Shown here piece by piece: positions 34,065-47,342 of a stretch of 64,000 nt of DNA. The notes under the pieces were generated by a model. That model was not told the origin of the DNA, did not search any database, and saw only the letters and a list, made by a program, of their open reading frames with translations. The position numbers were made by a program, and so were the translations under genes. The DNA is from Owenia fusiformis. Its lineage: Eukaryota; Annelida; Polychaeta; Sabellida; Oweniidae. How positions within the stretch are numbered: position 1 is the stretch's first letter; each line of letters starts with the position of its first letter. Location of the stretch: contig CAIIXF020000007.1 of assembly GCA_903813345.2 (NCBI GenBank), forward strand, positions 16,600,714 to 16,664,713. The letters run 5' to 3'.

Positions 34065-35689
34065 ATATATATTTTCACAATATTGAAATAGATGGTGGTT
34101 CAAAGTGGAATACATATCATACAAGTGTCACAGATATTTTTAGTGCATATATGGTCTGTCTTTGCATGACTTTGTAGAACATATCAAAACCCTGGGATCC
34201 ACAGGGTAACAGTAAGTACATTTCGTTAGATCTTCCGAAGTTCATGCTTCAAAGTTGTCAAAGTTGTAAAAGGGTAATCCTTTTTTGAGTACGAAAGCGT
34301 ACTTTTTGTTCAATAGCCTTTCCCAGCTGCTAATCTTTTGAGTGCATCGTGCATTCAACGAATTGTATTCACTTATTAACCAATCAGTGCCAGGAACAAA
34401 ATGCACGCTTACTTTTTGGGCTAAGTTTAGTGTTTTATGAAGCATGCTACATACAAATGTTACGCTTTTGCTCATTTACTTTGAGAACTATCTATAGGTA
34501 CACATTACCAATTGACTCCTAGATTTGAGTGAACAAGTACCTCGTATTTTTCATTTTTCGATATTTTGAGATTTGTTGGCTGATGAGTAACTTGATATTT
34601 TATGTCTAAATATATTAAAGTGGTTAATAGTAATAGTTTTATTGTACACCATAAACTGTTAACGTTTTAGAATTGGGACACAATATATGATTTGATAATA
34701 GAACAATACATGTATATGTCTTACTCTAAACTCGGTGGTTTGTTTGTTAGTATGTTTTCTTAACAGCTCAATAACTGTTGTATTAATAAGGCGTTATACT
34801 ATGAAAAAAAGATTGAACGATGTAGGCATAGGCAGAGGGAGTATCACACTACCCTACCACGTGAACACATTTAAAAAGAATACAGGGTACAGTTAAGTTG
34901 CAAATAGAGCGGGTATTCTTTGTCCTTTTCCATAGGACTTTTCTGGTGATAGTGCGTTGCAAACTGCTCGATGAATCTATACAATGTAAAATCTAGTATT
35001 CCTCCAGAACTATGGAAATAAACAAAGGTCCTCCATTTGCAACTTCACTGTAGCCTGTATTCCTTTTAAAGAAATACGGGCTACAGTATTGGGGTATAGT
35101 AGTTTGATTTTTCAATATATCACTAATCTAGCTTCTTTCCTTGAAAAAACATGAGTTTTGATGTACGTATATCAAACATGGGCCACTGCACTATATTGAA
35201 CCAGGGTGCCGGTGTTACATAATGTGATTTTATGGGCCATCATACAACCACCTCTTGCCCACTTTATTCATGTTTTGGATTACAGTTTATACACAATGCA
35301 TAAACAGCATGAAACAATCATTTCTACTTGTGGATTAGATTTGTATACATCTCTTTGTGAACTGAGTGTTATGTTCAATATGTGAAAATATCATGGACTT
35401 AAATTGTACTTATATTTATAACCTGACCACATTAGCATATGTTCAACAACTGACTGAGTGATCGAGTTCATCAAACAATGTTCGTAATAGAGGTCATGAA
35501 CTTTGCTTTATTCATAATCCTATTTCTGCAACTGACTCATATTATGCATCTTATTATATAATATTATATGATTTATTTTGATTAGCAGTGTCTCATTAGC
35601 CATTGGTGGCTCGAGGCTTTTTGGATGATTGTACAGATGTATATGTATGAAATTAAGCATGCGACACTTAAATAAAAAACAATACAATA
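34065..35689. other. No gene seen
   Basis: AT-rich with ORFs under 80 codons. GGTACAGTTAAGTTGCAAAT-type sequence at about 34885 and CATTTGCAACTTCACTGTAGCC at about 35035 in trimmed form suggest an old inverted-repeat element, 34880-35080. Confidence 0.4.
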
Positions 35690-35693
35690 TTAA

Positions 35694-36107
35694 GGTCAGG
35701 GTGCATGATGGGAAATTTTCTGCATTCCTCAATTGAGTCACATGTTATTTTTCAAACAAGAATCACTCCTTTCCCACATTGTCTATATCTTCCAGTTTTG
35801 CACAAAGAGTGCACTTATGTGCCTAGAAAAGACTTGTGAGAAGGATGTTTTGATAAAGTGTATAAAAAACGAGAAAATTCAGTGAAAAAAATCAGAAAAT
35901 TTTCAGAAATTTTTTTCACTGAATTTTCTCATTTTTTATACATTTTACAAAACAAACCTTCTCACAAGGCTTTTCTAGGCACATAAGTGCACTCTTTGTG
36001 CAAACTTGGAAGATGTAGACAATTTGGGGAAGGAGTTATTCTTGTTTGAAAAATAACATGTGACTCAATTGAGGAATGCAGAAAATTTCCCAACATGCAC
36101 CCTGTCC
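35694..36107. mobile_element. Full palindromic TTAA element, ~200-bp arms
   Basis: TTAA at 35690-35693 and 36108-36111. Left end GGTCAGGGTGCATGATGGG; right end, inverted, GGACAGGGTGCATGTTGGG. The two arms pair along nearly their whole length to a centre at about 35895 (AAAATTTTC). A second, truncated copy is at 61072-61335. The transcript would form a long hairpin. Confidence 0.85.
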
Positions 36108-36111
36108 TTAA

Positions 36112-38519
36112 GCTTATAAACTTGCTGATCATATGATTTTAATATTTTAATACTACATGATACTCATATCAAAATACCAATGTATTTGTGAACAACTCTT
36201 ACGTTTGATATTGTACGAATTTTCTGATTTGCTGTAGTAGTCGTAAATGCAACATATAACAATGTTATGTTACTTTGTGTCATATGAAAAATAAATTCGT
36301 ACAAAGATGAGTTTTATTTCGTTTGTTATTCAATGTAGAATACACGTTGTACATTATTTCATGTATAGGATATTGACAATAATCAGACTATCGTATTACA
36401 ATACAGAAGAATAAAAGAGATAATGATATATGCATTCTAATTTGAGATTGACATGCGTAAAGGTATCAATATTTTATCTAGTATTTCATTTTATCCCTCC
36501 CATCCCATCCCACCCGCTCATCAGCAATCCCCAGAAAATTCGTTCGGTGCTTTTAAATGTTAATAGTTCGGTTGAGTTTTAAAAATAAATCTTAAGCACT
36601 TTAAATCTAGATAAAATATTCATGATTTGATTGTGATTATCATTTCTAATTATTACATGACGGTTCCATTACATTCAATGCGTATCTAATCCTCATAGTT
36701 TATACTCGATTTTCGACAGGTAAAGGTAATATATGAACCCTCGGTCCCTACTATTTCTCGTGTAGATATATTGCATAACTTTCTCAGATATATCCTGTAT
36801 ATTAAATACATTAAATAACATTATATATGTTAGTCTCAGCCTAGACAGTATATATATCAATTTTATTGGATAATGCCATGGGATTTCCCACGATAATGCG
36901 TAAATTCGAATGAACTTGAAATGAAATTCAACATCCAAAATGTGTTAATTTGATCATCCACCGTGTAACTAAAAGCATATTCATGGCCTATTTGCCTTAA
37001 AATACGATTGTGATTATGATTTCGAATTCTGTTCTCCATATGTAAAATCTAGAAACATATTCAGCCAACTTGAACATGAAGTCTTGTCAATTTACTTAAT
37101 CGTTGATTGATTTCTAGGTTTATTAGAATTAAAAGAACGAACGTTTCATCAAACGAGTCCTATATTCAATATCTATTCGTTGGGCCCATTCTTTAAATGT
37201 AACTATATTCTTTTAACTTTAAAAGTATCTGTTTAGTGCTACTTTAACATATATTCATTATTTTTATCCGCACAACAGTATCAAACGTTAATGCACAACT
37301 AGCCATGCCAAGACATGGCCACTACCCTAAAATACAAGGTCCTCATTCTTTAATGATTATGTTTCAATTGATTTAGTTTAGTGATTTAAATGTAGGAAAA
37401 TGAGTCGCTGTGATGTCATATCTGGCGCAGCAATTTCAGAGTCACTGCAAAAAATTGAAACATCAGTCGGTTCATAAGACTAAATAAAAAAGCTATTTAG
37501 GGATGAATAACATTCGGTGAAATCCGTGATATCGTTATATCATTCGTTAATTGTCAAAGCTGCGCCCATTTCTCGGTGCAGGCAGATATAAGGCGGCCAG
37601 ACTGGGCATACACAAAATGTATTGTATGTGCTCCTTAGGTTGCACTCGGGTGCTATCAACATCGAACACACACACGTTTAAGATACACAGAGATAATTAA
37701 GGGATGAGTGACAAAGGGATGTTAAAAACAGGTGGCTATTGCAATTGATATTTTAATGTAACTTTAGTATGTAAGAATCTTTTCATCAATAAAAATAACA
37801 TCTTAGATATTACAGCTACATGTACAATGTGAGTGTATTTAAAAATGTAGTACATAGCTAGTTCCATCTATAAAGATGTCTGATGACAAAAAGCTCAATT
37901 TCCCTTGATGTCGTGGTCAATGGGACTTTAACACGTGAACTAATGTTTTTTATTTTTTTGTTTTAAAGTCACTTATAGCAAACCTAATCTAACAATTATC
38001 TCACTATATGCTTATGACATATTCATGTATACGTTGTTTGTCTTTTTTTCAAATCAACCCACGGAAATATGCAATACACCAAGTTAAAAAAGTGGTACGA
38101 ATCATAAAAGCGACGTTGGGTGTTTCACTAGTAATTTTTATATGAAAAATCTAGAAATATTACCCAAATTAAACTATGACTATTCAAAAGAAGACATTCA
38201 AATCTATATTATGTAAAAAAAATCAAATTTGTCCGAAGCAGGGATAACGCTCAATTAGAGTGACGAACTTTGTTCTCCAAACCGAGAATGGTCTTTTATG
38301 AAAAAAGTTATGAAAACACATCACCAGATCATGTAAAGCTGTTTTACCTAAAAGATCGTTTTATCTTCACCCTTCGATTGGATTTCATGAAAAAATATTT
38401 TTATGAAAAAATAGGATTTGTAAGATATCGACGCTCTAACATGTAGTTTTAATCACACGCAGGTATCTGGTTTTATTGCGTGTAGAATGTATCGATATCA
38501 GGACCGCTACATGCCAGTG
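36112..38519. other. Right part of the loop, no gene
   Basis: AT-rich, short ORFs only. 38280-38400 carries a diverged copy of the TTCATGAAAAAATAT/TCACCCTTCGATTGGATTT module found in the arms. Confidence 0.4.
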
Positions 38520-41126
38520 ACCTTGCTCCTTTCTGTCGTATTAAAAAAGCAAAAATAACATATCACGGTGGGGTGCGAACCACTCGCCTGGGACTTGGTT
38601 ATTCACTAGTACCATAGGCGTTCATCTATTCTGGATACAACTGACGAGTTGTATTTACGTGCAGTCAAAAGTGAAGATCATTTTGAATTGACGCTCGGTA
38701 TAAATATATAATACTTTATCCTTTCGTATCGGTTGCACGTTAGCCTCATGGCTAACGTGCCTAGCTTCCATGCTCTAGGTTAGTCGATCGAGACCCGTTC
38801 ATGGCGAATTTTTTGATTTGCTTGTTGTAAAGATATAATAAGTAGGGCAAAATCCAGAAAAAGTAGATCAAAAATACTCCAATGGAGTATAAAATTGTCA
38901 CCAGGATTCCGAAATGAGACGAATGTAAACTCGTTAGATCTCGGTAGATGAAGTAGGTCAGAAAATCCGGATTAATCCGAACAAGGTTCGGAAATCTTCG
39001 TCATAAGAAGTAGATCAAAAATACTCCAATGGAGTATAAAATTGTCACCAGGATTCCGAAATGAGCCGAATGTAAACTCGTTAAATCTCGGTAGATGAAG
39101 TAGGTCAGAAAATCCGGATTAATCCGAACAAGGTTCGGGAATCTTCGTAATAAGAAGTAGATTAAAAATACTCCCAATGGAGTATAAAATTGTCCCCAAT
39201 ATTCCGAAATACGACGAATCGAATCGGCAAACTTCGGTAAAATAATGAAGTGCATAAAAACCGAAATGATCCGATGAACGTTCGGATAAAATCGTGAACA
39301 GGTGTCAGGGGTTTCCCCTCATCTTTCCCCACATTGTTCTAAAAGCCTTATATGGATTTATCACGTAACATTCAAAATGACGTTCCTATATGGTTCTATG
39401 GGTTCGAACACGTGACCAAATATACCAAATAAAAATTTTACCTTGACCACTGGATGGGATTTCATAGAAAATATCCAAGAAAACCTATCCTCGTGATCCT
39501 TAAATCACTTAAATTCGATCATTTTATTTTCACCCCTTGATGGAATTTTATGAAAGAAGTCATGAAAACACATCATCATGTAAGGGTTTTCACCTAAATT
39601 AGCTCGTTTTATCTTGAGCCTTCAATTGAATTTCTTGAAGAAATATTTTATGAAAAAATATCATCATGTTATGATTTGTATTTAAATAAGACCGTTTCAT
39701 CTAAATACTTGGATAATATTTCATAAAAAATGCACTTTAAAATTTTTCAGAATTTGCCTTAATTTATCAATGTAATGAAAGTATAAGATTAACTCTCAAA
39801 TAGCGTTCTATTTTAACCTTTTTATTGAAATCAATACAGGACTCGCTCTCTAAATATCCAATAAAAATTCAACCTTTGGATGTGATTTCGTTGGAAAAAA
39901 AAAATGTCAAGTCCAGAATCAAATGATTTGTCCAGAACCTCTTAAGATCCTGTTTTACCTGAACATTTGCAGGTCAAATCAGGAGTGACACAATTTATTT
40001 CCACCAAATTTTTGACATGTCTTCAAATATACAATAGTATTTTCTTCATAAGATAGAGTGTCACTTGTGAAATTTATTGATTGACCTGAGATCGTATCAT
40101 ATCTTTATGACATAGAAGCGAAATAGCCTTAGCAACTTCTGTTTTAGAGAACAATAAAATAATAGAAAAGATTACTTTACCATAATTCTAATCATCCCAC
40201 ATTGTAGACATATTTAGAATTAAAAACATGAAGAGAATGACAAAACCTCTTAACACATTTCTTAGGAAACAAATAGTGTGGTATTCTTGTTACTATGGCA
40301 ACAGAGTTTTTTGTCATTTTTGTCATACAGATTACCTATAATACCAGGACCAAATCCTGAAAATTTGAATTCAGTATCTTCATTAGTATCTTAGATATAC
40401 AGGTTTCTTATAGTATCCCCTGCAGATTTCATCGGAGTATAAGGAAAATGCTCTGAAGAGGGATGCCCAATGATGCCACTTAACAGTTCTGGTATTTTTG
40501 AGGTCCCAACCCTTTATTCATGGGAATAGTTAACCATTGTAAAGCTACTCATGGTTAACTGACAGAATTGATTGTATCTTCAACTAAGAAGTCAATAAAA
40601 TGTTAAAACCAGAAGAAAACCACACCAACTTTCTTCTATTTACCAGGGGTAGGGCATTATAAAGTCATATTAAAATTACAAAATAGTACTTCATCACTAT
40701 AATAGATGTATTACAATATCAAACATAGCTTGGGAATGTTGTAAGAATACTACTTTGAGCTGTTAAAGTTATCATATTTTGCTTGAAGCTACAAATATAA
40801 AATAAGCAAGAAAAAAATGACAAAAATTGCATATTTTTTCTAATTAATTGTATGTTTCCGAAACCAACAAAGATATCAACCTATAACTTTAGGATAGTAT
40901 TCATCTCTGTACTAACAATGTATGCTGTAGAACTCAGAACAATAGTTTATATATTCTTTGAGTTATGAACTAATATTATAGTACCCCCTAAGATAATTTC
41001 CTAGGGGGGTAAAAACGCTAAAATGCAGTGTCGTGACCACCCCGTTGAGCTGTCATCTTTTAATATCTTTATCAGCATGAAAAACTGATCCAGAAAAAAT
41101 AGGTCTGTTGCTTTTTCTAAAAAATG
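38520..41126. repeat. Right arm of the very large inverted repeat
   Basis: 38520-39955 is the inverse of 30207-31662 and 40620-41126 the inverse of 27337-27850. The 39956-40619 segment has no clear partner. The outermost part of the arm continues after the 7.9-kb insertion, at 49025-49081. The ORF 39001-39255 mirrors that in the left arm and is repeat-derived. Confidence 0.8.
38740..38797 (+). other. tRNA-like A-box/B-box remnant (right arm)
   Basis: TTAGCCTCATGGCTAACGTG resembles a tRNA D-arm/A-box (TRGYnnAnnGG) and TAGTCGATCGAGACCC resembles a B-box (GGTTCGAnTCC). The anticodon-arm region (CCTAGCTTCCATGCTCTAGG) pairs but with an oversized loop. Probably a SINE-like relic. Confidence 0.35.
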
Positions 41127-41139
41127 GCTTATGGGCCAT

Positions 41140-41480
41140 GTAAACCAGCATAGAATATGCAAATTAGATAGATACATATATGTATACATACATATATCTA
41201 TGTATTCATGCATATATATATTATATGCCAGCACAGAATATGCAAATTAGATATATACATACATTATTATATGTATTCATATATATGTATGATATATATG
41301 CAAGCATGGAATATGTTAATTAGATAGACTAGATACATAACAATTAATTTATTAGTTGGCATAGTATATGTTAATTAAATAACAATAATTCATGAATATC
41401 TGAGATATCTATAAATATGCTTTAATTTATGAGATATATGTGTATTGTATACATGTTATATATGTATGTATTTGTATATA
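41140..41480. repeat. TIR subrepeat: AATATGCAAATTAGATA units
   Basis: About four units of 50-80 bp, each with GAATATGCAAATTAGATA or GAATATGTTAATTAGATA plus TA-rich microsatellite. The inverse lies at 48770-49015. The units contain ATGCAAAT, an octamer-like motif, probably fortuitous. Confidence 0.7.
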
Positions 41481-41484
41481 TCTT

Positions 41485-41850
41485 CTAAGCTGGTCCCCAG
41501 TCCCCAGTTCCCAGTTTGAGATATCTATATGCTATATATAATATGTATGTATTTGTATGTATCTTTTAAGAAGGTCCCCAGTCCCCAGTTCCCAGTTTGA
41601 GATATTTATATGCTATATATAATATGTATGTATTTGTATGTATCTTTTTAAGAAGGTCCCCAGTCCCCAGTTCCCAGTTTGAGATATCTATGTTTGTGTA
41701 TATATGTATTTGTATGTATCTTATAAGTTGGTCCCCAGTCCCCAGTTCCCATTTTGAGATATCTATGTCATATGTATGTATGTATCTTCTAAGCTGGTCC
41801 CCAGTCCCCAGTTCCCAGTTTGAGATATCTATATGTAGGTATTTGTATTA
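41485..41850. repeat. TIR minisatellite: GGTCCCCAGTCCCCAGTTCC
   Basis: Five units start at 41492, 41573, 41655, 41730 and 41797. Each is GGTCCCCAGTCCCCAGTTCC then CAGTTTGAGATATCTAT plus a TATG-rich spacer. The other strand is G-rich, with three G-runs per unit. The inverse array is at 48140-48660. Confidence 0.9.
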
Positions 41851-42144
41851 AACATTGACAGAATATGAAATGAATATAACATTGTAACAAAAAAGTACAA
41901 TTGTAAATCTAATATGTACGTGTATTAAACATTGACAGCAGTGGCGTAGGAACAATGTACGCCAAAACGCAAGTGCGTAGTGTTGAAAAGTGAGAATAAA
42001 AAAGACTTTTTAATTTTCCTATGTTCTTTAGTCATATTTTCTCATTGTTTAAATTGTAAAAGTAATCTCGAGCACACTAGCCTAAAGAAATGTTTTGCGG
42101 ATACCATATCATTATTGGTCTGTCTGGCAAATATCATTTAACAG

Positions 42145-42375
42145 ATGGAATTCCCTTACCAACATGCTTTGTTTCATGAAAATCGAGCCACTATTGACTG
42201 TCTTATAAATACAATTTCGCCAAATATTCGTGAATCGCGTTCTCTTCACGAATTTGAGAGGAAAACGTTTTTTTTCAAAAACTACTTGATGAATACCTTT
42301 GACATTTTTTCTGCATTTTCCGCAATGCTTATGCTAACTATGGTATCATATAATTATAATGATGAACTTTTTTAA
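42145..42375 (+). other. ORF inside the CAG(T/G)GGCGTAGG element
   Basis: 76 codons. The stretch ISPNIRESRSLHEFERK resembles the I-R-x-S-x-S-L-x-x-F-x-x-K-L tail found after many non-LTR reverse transcriptases, so it may be a LINE fragment captured by the element. The similarity is short. Confidence 0.25.
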
Positions 42376-43028
42376 ATTTAGATGTATATTTTTTTTATTC
42401 TCCCCTACCCCAATTTTTCAATTTCACTATCGATTTATATTCCGTTGCTATGCAAAATCATAGACACGAAATTATAGTTAAGTCAACAATTATCTATTTT
42501 CTTACTAAATCACTAATTGTTATTGGTAGTACTTTTTGAAATATGGATGTTAAAGACAAAAACAACTTGAAAATGCTGATTATTCAATTACACGTTCCAT
42601 TGATTTCAGTTCTAGAAAAGCGATAACCTAGTTTTTTTTTCATTTGAAAAATAATAGATTCTTGTTTTATAACATTTTTTGGTATCCCCTAAGTCACGTT
42701 GACCTCGATTTGACCTTTGTGGTGGGTGTGTTTATTTGTTTCATTGATCACGAATGCGTTTCTTTATATCAATTGATCAAACTAGTTTCTTTAATCTGTA
42801 CGTATTGTATTGCACGGTACACGACGGAATCCGGCAATACTATATATCTTAATTCAATTATTCGAAAATGATTAAAAAATCTCTAATTGTTTTTTGGAAA
42901 TTGGTCGTCTCAATCGTTCGACATTAGCAAAGTGAGAATGATTTGTGTCGAGATTTAAAAGATAGGCTTTCCAAGGTGATTTTAAATGATGAAAATCATT
43001 CGAACATTTTAAAGCACATTAAAAAGGT

Positions 43029-43161
43029 ATCGGGGATTTAAACCTTGCATATGAAATCGAAACGCCAACCTATACATATGACCAATCGCCCATACAAATG
43101 CATCGCTTAAGTATTTCCGTTCACATTTAGGTTGTGAATATTGCAAGCTTAAGATCTCTGT
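43029..43161. mobile_element. Second copy of the 135-bp AAGCTTGCAT MITE
   Basis: Matches 11654-11788 throughout (CCATACAAATGCATCGCTTA, TTTAGGTTGTGAA, TTGCAAGCTTAAG). The terminal bases have diverged. Nested in 41939-43287. Confidence 0.7.
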
Positions 43162-44029
43162 TACCATAAAATGACGATTTACGAGCATAATATAGGCGTT
43201 TTGATATAGAATATTGACACAATTGTTTCATATTTTTTTGGCGGGATTTTTGGCGTAGTGTTGAATTTACACCTTCCTACGCCCCTGGACAGAATATGAA
43301 ATTAATATTCACCTTTCAACAAAGTAAAGAAAATCGATAATTTCCGGCGCGCTGATTGGTTGTATGCAAATGAGTCAAATCAATGATGTCAATGCCTGAA
43401 AGTTTTGAAGAATTAGTACAGCCAGCATAGGAATATTTTGAATTAACTGCAATAAAAAGGATTCTATTTGCCCAATGCACTAATTATTTTTAGTCAAAAT
43501 ATGAAATATGGACGGGGCACTTTCATTCCGAATCTTATGTAATTTAATTTAATCATTTTTTGACAGAGCTATTGTTTATTAAGACTTCTCAGATCAGCCT
43601 CACATACCCGGGCTCACATGTCTCGTGTGATTGTAAACAAAAAAATGTAAATTGAGAAGTTAAAAACGACTCGGTTAAATTATTTGATAGTGGTCATACA
43701 ATATCCTGTTAAATGTTATGTCGTAGTAAGAAATTCCATCAGAAATTCACATAACAATCGCACAAAGCGTTACCTTTTAGTACTTATTCGCCATCAGTCA
43801 ATAATGATCAGCAATGTCAACATATCATCAATAAACATTGTATGATATACGCTCTTTCTCTGAAATCTTCCCAGTGATCATTATTCAAAACCGATCATCA
43901 CATAACTAATTTATCCTATGAAAAGTGAGGTTTTACAAGTGAAGTTTTCAGGACACCCTGCATATCCAGGTTTTTTTTCATTGATTTCATTTCAATTGAC
44001 TGTTTCTACACTGAATAAAAAACATTTTC

Positions 44030-44900
44030 CCGGGAATATTTGGATTGGGAGATACACAGCGGGAAATATACATTGGAATATATATATCCTATATGAGGTT
44101 CAGGATATTGGGATTATCCCGAGGCCAATATAATATATCTGCCCTAGGGCCGCAGGTCCCGTGGGAAGATATATTATATTGGCCAAGATAATATGTTTAT
44201 CCCATACTAATCTTGGTCATCTGGTTCACATTGTTCAACTGTGGAAATATTTTAGAATATTCATGACCAGTTTTGTTTTCTTGGCCGTGATATTCCCACA
44301 TTTATTTTCTCGAATTTTTTATTGATTAAGTGGATGCACCTTCCCTTTTTTAAATCATCAAACAGATCCTGATTGTCTGTGTTTTCTCCATTGTCGTTTA
44401 CAGCCATTACACGAACGTTACAAATTATGAACAAATGTGCGAGCGGCGATTATAACGTAGCGGGCAGATATACTATATCACTATATAAACTGGACATGAA
44501 TATTCTAAATATTTCCACGATTGAACAATGTGAACCAGATGACCAAGATTGGTATGGGATAAACATATTATCCTATAGTCGGTTCAGGATATTGGGATTA
44601 TCCTTGGCCAATATAATATATTTTCCCTCTGGAGCTAGCTGCGGCCCTCAGACAGATATATTATATTTACCTCGGGATAATCCCAATATCCTGAACCTCA
44701 TATAGGATAATCTCTATATATGTCACGCTCCTCCAAGATATCAATTCTTTATCCCATACTTGGACGTGTTACGGGTACATAAAGCCGGTTTGTAAAAACT
44801 TATATTTTCATCAGCGGGCAGATATGGCTTTACGTCCCACTCCGAGCGGTTAGATATAGTATATCTGCCCGCTACGTCATAATCACTGTTCCCGTATTGG
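44030..44900. repeat. Nested palindrome cluster (GGCCAATATAATATATCTGCC)
   Basis: 44184-44282 and 44493-44600 are inverse copies; 44430-44470 (GTAGCGGGCAGATATACTAT) is the inverse of 44855-44880. CTATATGAGGTTCAGGATAT and its complement occur at several positions. The result is a set of overlapping foldbacks built from one module, related to 143-214. Confidence 0.7.
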
Positions 44901-45116
44901 TTCCTTTTTGTAACGTTCACATACTGTAAACCACAATGTAGAAAAACGCAGACAATTGCGATCTGTTTGATGCGTTAAAGAAGGGAAGGAGCAGTATACT
45001 CCATTAATAATCAAAGATTTGAACAGGAAAAGAAACAAGAATACAAAACTGGACATTTTAAAATAATTCTACGGTTGGTTGCAAAGTTTCTGAACTTTGG
45101 CCAATTGAACAATGTG

Positions 45117-45247
45117 ATTGGTATGGGATAAACAAATCATCCTATAGTCGGTTCAGGATATTTGGATTATCCCTTGGCCAATATAATATATCTGCCAGAG
45201 GGCCGTAATATCCTGAACCTCACATAGGATAATCTCTATATATCCCG
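45117..45247. repeat. Further copy of the GGTTCAGGATAT palindrome
   Basis: GGTATGGGATAAACAAATCA, CCTATAGTCGGTTCAGGATA and the closing ATCCTGAACCTCACATAGG repeat the 44.5-44.7 kb module with a shorter centre. Confidence 0.65.
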
Positions 45248-45249
45248 AT

Positions 45250-46766
45250 GTTTTCAAGTATGGTATTTTCAAGATATGATCTGATATGACTTGCAGAAAT
45301 AAATAGGAAGTAATCGTTTAGTTGATTGAATCATTGAAGTAGTGAAGTCAATGATTTAATGAATTAGAGCAAATGTTTTTCATTTGAACAGGTGATTCAT
45401 CAAATGACAACTCATTATGAACAGAAATTTAATATTTCAATCACTTAGAAGGCGCAAATAAATGCCAATTTGACTTTCAATAAAAATCCGTCAATAATTT
45501 ACTGATTACTTGCACATTTGAAGAGGTAAAACTTACAGCAATCAAACGAGGATTTACATGTAAACTCAATTGTTTTTCGCGGGAAAAAGTTTCTCTCATT
45601 GACGTCACAGATTTCTAAGCAGCTCATTATAATATTCATTAGCTGACTTTGTGGAAAGGTGAATAACATTGTAACAAAAAAGTACAATTGTAAATCTAAT
45701 ATTTATGTATTTAACAATTGTCTTCAAATATCAAGGTAAAATAACCAAAATGTTTGAGTAGTATTACTCCAGTATATTGCATGTTTAAGTTATCTAATAT
45801 TTATGAGCATTTTAAAACCTATTTTTTGGCATACAGTATCAATCAATTTGTACAGACTTTTATTCTTCTGTTTGGGTATGAGCTGCTAGTTCATAATGAA
45901 GGTGTTATATTTTTTCTCTATCTGATCTAATACTGGCCACATGAGCACACCAGGTAGATATCAGTAACACAAACTTTAGAGCAACGTTTAACATTAAACT
46001 TGTATATTCAAGTTCACTGTGGAAATAAAAGACATTAGCGCAACCAGCAGACTGGGGGGGGATCGCGATCGCCAAATTTTTGCTATTAGCTAGAAGCTTC
46101 AAACAAAATGCATTTTAAAGCTCTTATTTTTATTGGTCATCGCCCCTACCTCCTGACTACGCTTATGATAGGTATATAGGTCAAAAATGGTAAGCGGCAA
46201 TGGTCATAGTATGTCTAAAAATATAAGTGATTCCAATGTAGATATTTTATACTTCATATTTCATTATAGAAATTTTAACTTTACTCCAGACTTAACAGAA
46301 CTTTAACTTTTAAGAACTCTTTAAAATTGTCTTTGAATTATACATCGAATCAGCCTGAAACCTATCTTCTAGAGGAAAACAGTTAATCCAGTCAAGACTA
46401 CAGTAATGAGACAAACCCATAACTTACATAACTTAAATAATCTGTCTCCAGATTGGAAAAGAATTATACAGTTATATGAAGCACTATAAAGCTGATAAGC
46501 TGTTATTTATCCAAACATATGTGTCTACTTAAGATGGATCATTTTATGTCTTATCTTGATACTGATTTTAAATAGAGAGTCAATTTCAGAAGCTTTCAGT
46601 CTAATGTATTTCAATGTTTTATGAATTCTCTACCTTTTCAATATATTGAAGCAAAATTAGAAAAAAAGTAAAACAAAACCCCCCAAAAATAGATAAAAAT
46701 CAAGATAAACCTTTTATTTCATCAACACTTTTTTAAAATCAACCAAAATTTCCTTTGTAGAGAGAC
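45250..46766. other. No gene seen
   Basis: AT-rich. 45666-45704 (AACATTGTAACAAAAAAGTA then CAATTGTAAATCTAATAT) is a direct copy of 41879-41916. GGAAAGGTGAAT near 45655 is the inverse of ATTCACCTTTC near 43308, hinting at an older element between them. Confidence 0.4.
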
Positions 46767-46770
46767 TTAA

Positions 46771-47342
46771 AGGGTGACGCATATCGTTTAGCAAATCGAA
46801 CGCTCGTTTCTGGTGTTGCTCACCGTTTAGTATAAAAGGCCCGATCCCGGAATAATACTCAAGGGTTCACAGGTTCGAGGTCGTTGTGTCAACACCTCTA
46901 ACTGTTATATAGCATAAGTATATTATAGATCGTCACACATTTATAAAAGGGTGATTTTTATTTTGACAAATCAATTCCACATTTATGGTCGAAGTTTCAG
47001 GAGCTTCTATTTGTGTATAATAAGGAAAAATTGGCATCTAATTTTCCCCATAACGTAATAGCACACAGCTTGGCATATGAAATATCCTACAAATGAAACA
47101 AAGCAAGACAAACCGGTTTCTAATACAAGAATTTATATTGGCTGTTGTACATGTATTATTTGAATGCAATCACTCTTTGGATAACGTTTTCAAAATCATT
47201 ATAAACGGATTACTTTATCTCAAAGACAATTTCAATAAACTGGATTTTACAGAACTCCCCTTATTTCTTAAAAATGGACTGATCCAGTTGATTCGCCTGG
47301 AGCCACCATATTGTTTTTATACAGGATGCTAATCGGAACCCT
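46771..47342. mobile_element. 572-bp TTAA-flanked element, copy 2
   Basis: TTAA at 46767-46770 and 47343-47346; ends AGGGTGACGC and GGAACCCT. Closely related to copy 1 at 28593-29129, with an extra segment (CCCGGAATAATACTCAAGGG). The last 51 codons of the internal ORF are identical in protein to copy 1; two substitutions there (CCG/CCA, ACG/ACA) are synonymous, but upstream changes are not. Confidence 0.8.

Larger units (their letters stand above)
41939..43287. mobile_element. 1.35-kb element, CAG(T/G)GGCGTAGG termini, 5-bp TSD
   Basis: Left CAGTGGCGTAGGAA, right the complement of CAGGGGCGTAGGAA. Flanked by GACAG (41934-41938 and 43288-43292). The unoccupied sequence ATTGACAGAATATGAAAT is present intact about 75 bp upstream as part of a local duplication, so the 5-bp duplication is directly supported. 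Termini recall hAT-like CAGGGGCGTAG families, although hAT elements duplicate 8 bp. Confidence 0.8.
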
